Shown: positions 1-6,145 of the stretch, one piece after another
Layout: each line of letters starts with the position of its first letter
Numbering within the stretch: position 1 is the stretch's first letter
From: Candidatus Saccharicenans sp.
GTDB lineage: Bacteria; Acidobacteriota; Aminicenantia; Aminicenantales; Saccharicenantaceae
Length of the DNA stretch: 12,087 bases
Assembly (NCBI GenBank): GCA_024653405.1
Contig: JANLGB010000046.1
Coordinates: 341-12,427 of the forward strand
Reading direction: 5' to 3'
Position numbers and translations under genes: made by a program
Notes under the pieces: model-generated
What the model saw: only the letters and a program-made list of their open reading frames with translations
Databases searched by the model: none
Told to the model about the DNA's origin: nothing

Positions 1-1
1 C

Positions 2-754
2 TATGTCAGGCACATCATCGAAGATTTTCCCACCAGGAACCGGGCCACTTCGCCAGGAAGCTACATTTACCATAACCTGGACGGGCAGTTAATTTCCTGG
101 GATTTCCTGCCGCCAGATATCCAGGCCAGGATTCCTCAAACAGGCTTTACTCCGTTCTTTGCTTCTAATGCCAGGAGAGTCTATAAGGCTATCAACTTCG
201 AGCTGAAAAAGCAGTACTCCGATAAATGGTCCCTGAGTGCCATGTACACCCTGAGCCGGATGAGCGGCAACTGGGACCTGGACTATGCGCCGGGAACAGC
301 GCTGTTCTATGCTTCTTCCTACATTGAAGATGCTCCCGGACTCTACCTGAGCGACCCTAACCGTGAAGGCATCTTGTCCGGAGACCGAACCCACGTCTTC
401 AAGCTGTTCGGGACCTGGCAATTCCTGAAAAGGACCACTTTCGGAGGTTACCTCAGAGTCCAGAGCGGCGCACCTTGGGAGATGAGAGGAATGGATTATT
501 ATGGCAACTATTACCGCTACCTGGAGCCGGCCGGCAGCCACCGTCTGAAAACCTGGGTTAACTGTGACCTCCAGGTCAGCTATGAAATTCCTCTGGCTCG
601 CTTCCGGGCTATCCTGGAAGCCAGGTTGATGAATGCCTTTAATGCCCAGACGGCCCTGCGGATTGATGTTCGTAGCGACCAGCCCACTTACATGATGCCG
701 ACTTCTTATGCTCCGCCCAGAACCTTTGCCCTGACCTTCTACCTGAATTATTAA
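2..754 (+). CDS. TonB-dependent outer-membrane receptor, C-terminal part (5' end outside the window)
   Basis: The frame is open from the first base of the window to a TAA stop, giving about 250 residues of a longer protein. The sequence looks like the last strands of a TonB-dependent (Oar/carboxypeptidase-regulatory type) beta-barrel. It has alternating polar/aromatic stretches, a GDRTHVFKLFGTWQF segment followed by GYLRVQSGAPW (a typical late-barrel pattern), an LMNAFNAQT strand, and a C-terminus ending FALTFYLNY with aromatic residues as outer-membrane proteins need for insertion. Receptors of this type take up large substrates such as glycans, peptides or siderophores across the outer membrane; the substrate cannot be read from this part. 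The plug domain and TonB box lie upstream, outside the window. An intrinsic terminator follows 43 bp after the stop, so this is the last gene of its transcript. Family is fairly sure, subfamily is not. Confidence 0.8.
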   Translation, partial: YVRHIIEDFPTRNRATSPGSYIYHNLDGQLISWDFLPPDIQARIPQTGFTPFFASNARRVYKAINFELKKQYSDKWSLSAMYTLSRMSGNWDLDYAPGTALFYASSYIEDAPGLYLSDPNREGILSGDRTHVFKLFGTWQFLKRTTFGGYLRVQSGAPWEMRGMDYYGNYYRYLEPAGSHRLKTWVNCDLQVSYEIPLARFRAILEARLMNAFNAQTALRIDVRSDQPTYMMPTSYAPPRTFALTFYLNY

Positions 755-797
755 AGGAAAATTCACTCCGGCGGAAAGAAGAAGTTGACAGTAGGTG

Positions 798-831
798 AGG
801 AGGGGGCAGACAAAGGCCCCCTCCTTTTTTT
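798..831 (+). terminator. Rho-independent terminator after the TonB-dependent receptor
   Basis: A perfect 10-bp GC-rich stem (798-807 pairing with 816-825), an 8-base loop and a run of seven T (825-831) form a textbook intrinsic terminator for rightward transcription. It lies between the convergent receptor and tautomerase genes, ending 7 bases before the tautomerase stop codon. On the minus strand the hairpin is not followed by a T tract, so it should act mainly on the receptor transcript. Confidence 0.9.
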
Positions 832-837
832 ATGCCA

Positions 838-1032
838 TCACTTCTTATACTTGTCTGAAGCCAGGACCCCGGCGGTCATGAATTCATCCAGCGGCATCTC
901 CTGGATCCACACCCGGATGGTCTCCAGTGGGGCCTGGAGGGATTCCTGGACGGCCCTGGTGACGGCTTCCAGCAGAGCCTTTTTCTGTTCCTTGGTCCGG
1001 CCTTCCAGCAGGTGTATTTCCACCAGCGGCAT
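838..1032 (-). CDS. 4-oxalocrotonate tautomerase family protein (64 aa)
   Basis: This small protein belongs to the 4-oxalocrotonate tautomerase (4-OT) family of cytoplasmic oligomers that use an N-terminal proline as general base. The start codon is followed directly by Pro, so Met removal exposes Pro1. Counting from Pro1, the known 4-OT active-site residues fall at the expected positions: Arg11, Arg39 and Phe50. Length (63 residues after Met removal) is normal for the short class. The start is fixed by a strong AGGAGGT Shine-Dalgarno at 1037-1043. It lies 92 bp downstream of the NUDIX gene on the same strand, with a consensus -10 (TATAAT, 1054-1059) between them, so it may be transcribed both with that gene and alone. 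No aromatic-catabolism genes are nearby, so the true substrate is unknown. Confidence 0.87.
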   Translation of the reverse strand: MPLVEIHLLEGRTKEQKKALLEAVTRAVQESLQAPLETIRVWIQEMPLDEFMTAGVLASDKYKK

Positions 1033-1053
1033 TCTGACCTCCTGTTAAGTGAG

Positions 1054-1059
1054 ATTATA
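1054..1059 (-). promoter_or_regulatory. Candidate -10 element upstream of the tautomerase gene
   Basis: The minus strand reads TATAAT here, 22 bases before the tautomerase ATG. No good -35 box lies 16-18 bp upstream, and the predicted leader would be only about 15 nt, starting close to the AGGAGGT ribosome binding site. It is a perfect hexamer in an AT-rich patch, but a weak promoter call. Confidence 0.35.
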
Positions 1060-1124
1060 TTTCGCCAATTATTTCATGGTCTCAGTCCGGCTATCCGAAA
1101 AAGTAACATAAAAATGGCAACTGA

Positions 1125-1772
1125 TCACCTTGATTTCAATTCTTCCAGCAGCTCCAGTAGTTCACTCAGGATCATGGCCGTGGCTCCCCAGATTTTGTGT
1201 TCTCCATATTGGAAAAAAGGAACCGCAACCTGGCAACTACGCAGGAACCAGGTCTCGCGCCGGATGTGGTTCTCATCGAGCAGCTCGGCCAGCGGAACCT
1301 CGATGACGGCCGCTACCTCGCAGGGGCTGGGCTGAAAATCCATCTCGTCTCGGCCTATCGCCACCAGCGGGAAAATGCAGTAATTGCTGGGCTGCACATA
1401 CAGAGGGGTCAACTGGCCGACTATGATGATTTTTTCGGTGGCCACTCCGAGTTCTTCCCGAGCTTCTCTCAGGGCGGCCTGTTCGACGGATTCTTCGGCC
1501 TCCAGGCCCCCGCCGGGAAAAGATATTTGATGCTGGTGATGATTACCCAGACCGGTCCGATGGATGAACACCAGATGAGGCTGGCGGTCTTTCGGGTAAA
1601 TCAGAATCAGAACTGCTGCTTTGAGGCAGGTATCCTGGACGTCCTGGTAGGTCAGGGTGGAAGGAGGCGGCTGCGGACTGAACCTGAGCTGGGCGGCTAG
1701 CCCGGGTTTTTCTGCCTGAAGCCGGCCCCTCAGGAATTTTTGGATTGAATCAATGGTTAATTTCTCTAGCAT
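1125..1772 (-). CDS. NUDIX hydrolase, CoA pyrophosphatase (NudL/YeaB)-like
   Basis: A 215-residue NUDIX hydrolase. The NUDIX box GX5EX7REUXEEXGU is complete at residues 88-110, ending REAREELGV, so the metal-binding glutamates are present. The segment just before it (HRTGLGNHHQHQISFPGG, residues 71-88) resembles the extra motif of the CoA-pyrophosphatase subfamily, which cleaves CoA and its thioesters to 3',5'-ADP and phosphopantetheine. The substrate is inferred from this resemblance only. The start lies 21 bp after the stop of the upstream transglutaminase lipoprotein, suggesting co-transcription. No clear Shine-Dalgarno precedes the ATG, so translation may be coupled to the upstream gene or weak. 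The C-terminus is leucine/glutamate-rich and probably helical. Confidence 0.85.
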   Translation of the reverse strand: MLEKLTIDSIQKFLRGRLQAEKPGLAAQLRFSPQPPPSTLTYQDVQDTCLKAAVLILIYPKDRQPHLVFIHRTGLGNHHQHQISFPGGGLEAEESVEQAALREAREELGVATEKIIIVGQLTPLYVQPSNYCIFPLVAIGRDEMDFQPSPCEVAAVIEVPLAELLDENHIRRETWFLRSCQVAVPFFQYGEHKIWGATAMILSELLELLEELKSR

Positions 1773-1793
1773 TTATCAAGCAGTCTTTTACGT

Positions 1794-4466
1794 TCATTTC
1801 GGCCAGTGCAGCGTTCGCACCAGTTGCTCGCCGCTCCCTATGCGATAACCTTCGGAGTAAAAAATGATATGGCCACCGGCCCGGCAGGCCAGAACGGCCG
1901 GCAATCCAGCTGGTTCTTTTCCCAGGGCTTTAAGCAACTGGCTTTTGATTTGATCTTCTATATCATAGACCAGCCTGGCTGTCTTCGGCAGAGCTTTATA
2001 CCGGGTCGGCTCAAATCCGGCCGGCAGGCTATCCCTGGCGACGGCCACCAGCAGCAGGCCCGGCCAGCCCTCAAACTGACCGGAAAGAGCCTGGATTTCT
2101 TCCATCAGGTGCTGACTCGGTTCGCGCTCGGGCTCGATGAGCAGCAGAATAAAATTTTTGCCTGTGGCCAGGGTGGACAGCTTCAGACCTGATTGGGATT
2201 TCAAGTCATAAACTTCAGCCTCAGGCTTGAATTGCCCGAGAACCTCGGGTTCCTGCAGGTTGGTCCTCAAGCTGAGGTTAACCTCCTTGGTTTTATTCGG
2301 CTCCACCTCAAAGAATTTGAGGCGGCAGAGGACGCTACCGTCCGGCTGGCGGTTGCCGCTGATAAGCAGATAGTGGCCGGGGTCAACCTGGAGCTGGCAG
2401 GGAAAAGAATTCAGGGCCGGTTCATTTTCGTAGTCCAGAGTTCGGTATTGGCCCTCGCTGAAACGGGCCAGGGTAAAATGGCTGTAGTATGACGGCCGGG
2501 GCAGGCCGGCCACCGGCTGGTATTTAAGAATAAGCCCGGATTTGACCGGCAATTCCGATCGGCCGCTTTCCTCGCCGAAAACTAACTCTTGCCACTGTCC
2601 CTGGGCCAGGTAGCAGGCGCGGCCGGTGGCCCGGTCGATCCTGGCCGGCACCCCCAGGCAACGGGCTAGGGCCACGAAGAGCACTTTCATGGAATAGACA
2701 TCAGCCCGGCCGAGCTGCAGCGAACCTTGGGGCAGCAGGGGAACCTGGTAATAATTGCTGTCATCGAGCTTAATATGAGCTTGAATCCAGCCGGTGATTT
2801 TTTCTGGATTTTTCTTAAATTCTTGTTTCTCCGCTTGGCTTAATTTTTCTATTATGTATTGTCTCCAGGGGCTGAGTAGTTCTCGCCCGATTCGGGGAGA
2901 GAGGACAAAGTTGAGATAAGTTTCCTCGTCCAGTTCTTCCTCTCTGGGAGGGGCTTCTCGTAGGTGGTGCAGCAGGACCTCAGCCGGGGTGTCTCTCAGA
3001 TCCTTGGCCGTGATGTTGGCCAGCAGCCCAAGGCCGCGGGAGAATTCTTCGGGCTTCAGCTGGTATAGAAACTCAATGATTTCCGGCCAATTGCCGCGGC
3101 TGCCTTCCAGGTACTTCCAGGTCAGGTCTTCGGGCAGGCCCTTTTCTTTGGCAAAAATGCTGGCGATGTCTTTATTTATGAACGTTGATTCATATGTGGC
3201 CCTGATGATGTCTTCCAGCCTCAGCCGGCGGTTGTTTTCTTCCACTCCGGTCGGGTCAGCGGGCTCCATCGGTCGAGCCACGGGTGGGATAATATCCAGG
3301 TCAACCTGGCGCTCGGAAAAATCTGGTTCGCTCAGGGTCAGGACCAGGCGGTCGGTGGCCCCGGCCGTCACCTTTTGCCAGGCCAGGAGGTTATCTTTAT
3401 AAGCCAGGACCAGCAGGTCACCCAACCCGGTGAGGATGGAAGCCTGCCCCCGTTCGTCGCTGACCTGGCTGACCAGGGGATAGAATTCGGCATAGTTATA
3501 AAGGCAGAACTCCACCCTGGCCCCGGGAACTACCATTCCTCGGTTGTCTCTGACTTCGACCGTTAGCCGGGTGGTTGGGGCATACATCGGCAGCTGGTTG
3601 ATCCTGGTGTAGAGGTCAGTTTTTTGCAGTATTTCTTCCGGTCCGCGGTACTGGCCAAAGACTGTCGTGTGCACCATCATGGCTCTCTTAGCCGGGCCGG
3701 AAAACCAGCCCCGGTTGAGCTCGGGTTCGGGCTCGCAGGCTCCGAGGTAATACCAGCGGCCGTTGACCCAGACCTCGACCCAGGCATGATTGTCGTCGGT
3801 ATGAGCCCAGCGCGGAGTGTAAACCTGGCGGGCCGGAAGGCTGACCGCCCGCAGGGCAGCCACTGTGAGGGTGGACTCTTCGCCGCAGCGGCCAAAGGCT
3901 GTTTTGACCGTGGCCAGGGGAGCTGAAGTTCGCTCATCGGTCGGCCGGTAGGTCACTTTTTCGTGGCACCAGTGATTAACTTCGAGGGCCGCCCGGTACA
4001 TGTCCAGGCCTTTTATCCTATCTTTGAGTTCTTCAAAAAATACCTGGCGGGCCCGGTCCGGGTTTTCGTTATTTACCCGGTAGGGAAGGACAAAATGGCG
4101 AAAAATGTCTTCCGGGATTTCCCGGCCCCAGCTGAAATATTCCTTGGCCTGGAGGGCCGTCCGGACTTGCTCCAGGAAATACTGGCCGTCGTGGTTGGCC
4201 AGGTCGCTCAAAGGCATAAAAGCGTAAAGAAACTCCAGAGCTTCCCGTTCTTCCAGGGTCAAACCTTTCAGCACCGAGAAAAGCTCCTGCTGCCGGCCCC
4301 GGGCCAGTTCGGCCCTTATCTGGAACTGCCGGTGGACCAGCCGGCGGTAGGCCCGGTCTTTCAGGAAATGTTCAGGCTGGCTGCAGGCGGCGGATAAAAG
4401 AAAGAGAACGGCCAGAAGCAGCGGCCAACTCCCGAATTTCCGATTAAAAAGTTTTTTCTGTCTCAT
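1794..4466 (-). CDS. Lipoprotein with tandem transglutaminase-like domains and a thioredoxin-like C-terminus
   Basis: An 890-residue envelope protein. The N-terminus MRQKKLFNRKFG, then a leucine-rich segment ending LLSAAC, is a lipoprotein signal with the lipidated Cys at 28 (the -3 residue is Ser, slightly off the lipobox consensus). Residues about 165-260 form a transglutaminase-like core: Cys194 in FGRCGEES, His227 in DNHAWVEVWV, and an acidic residue near 245 (GACEPEPE) as the likely third member. Residues about 299-378 look like an Ig/carboxypeptidase-regulatory beta domain. Residues about 505-625 resemble a second transglutaminase fold (ALARCLGVPARI matches AALRAVSLPARQ of the first), with Ala588 where Cys is expected. 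Residues about 748-890 resemble a thioredoxin/TlpA-like domain with no CxxC. Similar long proteins are known in Bacteroidota. A peptidase or peptide-crosslinking role is possible but not shown. The ATG at 4466 was chosen because the longer TTG start coincides with a promoter -35 box. An AAAGG lies 8 bases upstream of this ATG. Confidence 0.82.
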   Translation of the reverse strand: MRQKKLFNRKFGSWPLLLAVLFLLSAACSQPEHFLKDRAYRRLVHRQFQIRAELARGRQQELFSVLKGLTLEEREALEFLYAFMPLSDLANHDGQYFLEQVRTALQAKEYFSWGREIPEDIFRHFVLPYRVNNENPDRARQVFFEELKDRIKGLDMYRAALEVNHWCHEKVTYRPTDERTSAPLATVKTAFGRCGEESTLTVAALRAVSLPARQVYTPRWAHTDDNHAWVEVWVNGRWYYLGACEPEPELNRGWFSGPAKRAMMVHTTVFGQYRGPEEILQKTDLYTRINQLPMYAPTTRLTVEVRDNRGMVVPGARVEFCLYNYAEFYPLVSQVSDERGQASILTGLGDLLVLAYKDNLLAWQKVTAGATDRLVLTLSEPDFSERQVDLDIIPPVARPMEPADPTGVEENNRRLRLEDIIRATYESTFINKDIASIFAKEKGLPEDLTWKYLEGSRGNWPEIIEFLYQLKPEEFSRGLGLLANITAKDLRDTPAEVLLHHLREAPPREEELDEETYLNFVLSPRIGRELLSPWRQYIIEKLSQAEKQEFKKNPEKITGWIQAHIKLDDSNYYQVPLLPQGSLQLGRADVYSMKVLFVALARCLGVPARIDRATGRACYLAQGQWQELVFGEESGRSELPVKSGLILKYQPVAGLPRPSYYSHFTLARFSEGQYRTLDYENEPALNSFPCQLQVDPGHYLLISGNRQPDGSVLCRLKFFEVEPNKTKEVNLSLRTNLQEPEVLGQFKPEAEVYDLKSQSGLKLSTLATGKNFILLLIEPEREPSQHLMEEIQALSGQFEGWPGLLLVAVARDSLPAGFEPTRYKALPKTARLVYDIEDQIKSQLLKALGKEPAGLPAVLACRAGGHIIFYSEGYRIGSGEQLVRTLHWPK

Positions 4467-4503
4467 GGTCAAAACCTTTACTCTACTGATGGTGGCGATT
4501 CTG

Positions 4504-4532
4504 ATTTTATTATCTGGCTGCCTTAATATCAA
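4504..4532 (-). promoter_or_regulatory. Sigma-70-type promoter of the transglutaminase lipoprotein gene
   Basis: On the minus strand, TTGATA (4532-4527) and TAAAAT (4509-4504) are separated by exactly 17 bp, each matching the consensus at five of six positions. Transcription would start near 4497, giving a leader of about 30 nt that includes AAAGG ahead of the ATG at 4466. The upstream TTG that could extend the reading frame is part of the -35 box, so it would not be in this transcript. Confidence 0.65.
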
Positions 4533-4606
4533 GCCAGACCAGCCTGGCCATCATCTCGGGCCGGTCGGAGTTGACTTAAATTCTTTCTTATTCTTCTGGC
4601 TTTGTT

Positions 4607-4612
4607 TATAAT
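4607..4612 (+). promoter_or_regulatory. Candidate -10 element for the namZ-like gene
   Basis: A perfect TATAAT lies 40 bp before the ATG at 4652, in the 185-bp divergent region. The only 16-18 bp upstream candidates for a -35 are poor, T-rich matches. A good TTGACT at 4571-4576 is 30 bp away, too far to pair with it. The promoter may be activator-dependent or use another sigma factor. Confidence 0.45.
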
Positions 4613-4651
4613 CAAGGCGGAAAAAGTTTTTTTAAGGCACTGGTGGCTAGC

Positions 4652-5995
4652 ATGAAAACTGTTCCGGGCAGAAGAAAGTCGTATCTGATTTACGTCTCAG
4701 TCCTTATTCTTGGCCTGCTGTTTCCGCTGCTCTCCTGCCATAAGCAAAATACGGCCCATCCGGAAAAGACCGGACCGGTGGCGGTCAAACCGGGAGTGGA
4801 AGTTTTCCTGGAAAAACACCTGGACCTGGTCCGCGGTAAGAGGGTGGGCTTGATCACCAACCCTTCCGGAGTTGACAGGAAGCTGCGGTCTACTGCCCGC
4901 CTGCTCAAAGAACATCCGGAGATAAACCTGGTAGCCCTTTACGGCCCCGAGCACGGCATCAGGGGCAACGCCCAGGCCGGGGAATATGTGCCTTTCTACT
5001 TTGATGATAAACTGGAGCTTCCGGTCTTCAGCCTTTATGGTCAGTCTTTCAAGCCCGACCCGGGCATGCTCAGGAATATCGATGAATATATGCGGTCCTT
5101 CGACACCCAGCATGCGGGCAAGGTACCGGAAAAAGCCATGGTTGAGGGTATCGATGTCCTGATTTTCGATATCCAGGATGTCGGAACCAGGGTTTACACC
5201 TACATTGCCACCATGGCCTATGCCCTGGAGATGTGCGCCAGCCTGGGGATTGAGTTTATCGTCCTCGACCGGCCGAACCCGGTCAGCGGAGTGATCCTGG
5301 AAGGCCGCCTGCTTCAGTATCCTGAATTCAGCTCTTTTGTAGGACTTTATCCCATTCCGCAGCGCCATGGAATGACGGTCGGAGAATTGGCCAGGCTATT
5401 CAATGACCGCTTTCTCCAGACCAAGGCCAGGTTGACCGTCATCCCGATGGAAGGCTGGCGCCGGGAGATGTGGTTCGACCAGACCGGCCTACCCTGGGTC
5501 ATGCCCTCGCCCAACATGCCCACTCCCGAAACGGCCACCGTCTACCCGGGCCAGGTTTACCTGGAAGGGACCAATATCTCCGAGGGTCGGGGGACGACCA
5601 GGCCTTTCGAGCTGTTCGGGGCCCCCTGGATAGACGGTTATCAACTGACCGAGCGGCTTAATAAAATTGGTCTCCCCGGGGTTATATTCCGAGAAGCCTG
5701 GTTTACCCCCTGGTTTTCCAAGTACCGCGGCGAATTGTGCGGTGGCTGCCAGCTTCATGTTACCGACCGACAATCCTTTCGGCCGTTCTTGACGGCTCTG
5801 TGGATAATCGCCACCATCAAGCAAATGTACCCGGACCGGTTTGAATTCCATGCCGATTATTTCGATAAGATTATGGGCAATTCGGATATTCGCCTAGCCC
5901 TGGAATCAGGCCAGTCGCCCCCAGAAATAGTCCGGGAATTGGAGCCCGGCCTGGAAGAGTTCGCCAGGTTGAGGCAGCCCTATTTGCTCTATTGA
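4652..5995 (+). CDS. namZ: Exo-beta-N-acetylmuramidase NamZ family (DUF1343) lipoprotein
   Basis: A 447-residue protein of the NamZ/YbbC family (glycoside hydrolase family 171), whose characterised members remove terminal MurNAc from peptidoglycan fragments. Family motifs in order: GPEHGIRG at 98-105 (conserved acidic residue), DIQDVGTRVYTY at 173-184, LDRPNP at 205-210, HGMTVGELA near 239-247, PSPNMP at 285-290 and EGTNISEGRGTTRPFE at 305-320. The N-terminus has basic residues, a hydrophobic stretch and a perfect lipobox LLSC with Cys29, so it is predicted to be lipid-anchored in the envelope. About 24 residues (RNIDEYMRSFDTQHAGK and the following segment, near 141-165) appear to be an insertion relative to the family layout I remember. 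A GTG at 4643, 5 bases after AAGG, is a possible alternative start adding three residues. Two stops in tandem (TGA TAA) end the gene. Confidence 0.88.
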   Translation: MKTVPGRRKSYLIYVSVLILGLLFPLLSCHKQNTAHPEKTGPVAVKPGVEVFLEKHLDLVRGKRVGLITNPSGVDRKLRSTARLLKEHPEINLVALYGPEHGIRGNAQAGEYVPFYFDDKLELPVFSLYGQSFKPDPGMLRNIDEYMRSFDTQHAGKVPEKAMVEGIDVLIFDIQDVGTRVYTYIATMAYALEMCASLGIEFIVLDRPNPVSGVILEGRLLQYPEFSSFVGLYPIPQRHGMTVGELARLFNDRFLQTKARLTVIPMEGWRREMWFDQTGLPWVMPSPNMPTPETATVYPGQVYLEGTNISEGRGTTRPFELFGAPWIDGYQLTERLNKIGLPGVIFREAWFTPWFSKYRGELCGGCQLHVTDRQSFRPFLTALWIIATIKQMYPDRFEFHADYFDKIMGNSDIRLALESGQSPPEIVRELEPGLEEFARLRQPYLLY

Positions 5996-6061
5996 TAAAT
6001 CTATTTCACCGGCTTGAGACGACTAAATTATGGCTGGCAATACAGTCGGGCAGACCGGGAC

Positions 6062-6091
6062 TTGTCAGAACTGCTTGATTTAACTTAAAAT
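6062..6091 (+). promoter_or_regulatory. Sigma-70-type promoter of the glutamine synthetase gene
   Basis: TTGTCA (6062-6067) and TAAAAT (6086-6091), each one mismatch from consensus, are 18 bp apart. The start would be near 6098, leaving a leader of about 48 nt before the ATG at 6146. A further TATAAT at 6120-6125 lies closer to the gene but lacks a matching -35. A short direct repeat AGCCGG (6103-6108 and 6111-6116) sits just after the predicted start and could be an operator, though this is weak. These lie in the 150-bp gap after namZ, where no clear terminator is visible. Confidence 0.5.
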
Positions 6092-6145
6092 ATTAGCTCT
6101 TTAGCCGGTCAGCCGGAATTATAATTGATCTTAAGGTAGGTTAAG

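Noticed and set aside
89..766. 225-residue open frame antisense to the receptor gene
   Set aside because: It lies opposite a clear TonB-dependent receptor reading frame, has no domain pattern, and looks like a shadow of that gene's codon bias.
798..825. The receptor terminator also acting on the leftward tautomerase transcript
   Set aside because: The stem is strong, but the bases that follow it on the minus strand contain no T tract, so bidirectional activity is not supported.
4533..4548. Inverted repeat GCCAG-N6-CTGGC just upstream of the lipoprotein promoter, as an operator
   Set aside because: The arms are only 5 bp and made of sequence words that are very common throughout this window, so it is likely chance.
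4571..4612. TTGACT (4571) and TATAAT (4607) as one promoter for namZ
   Set aside because: The spacing is 30 bp, far from the 16-18 bp needed. Only the -10 element is kept, at moderate confidence.
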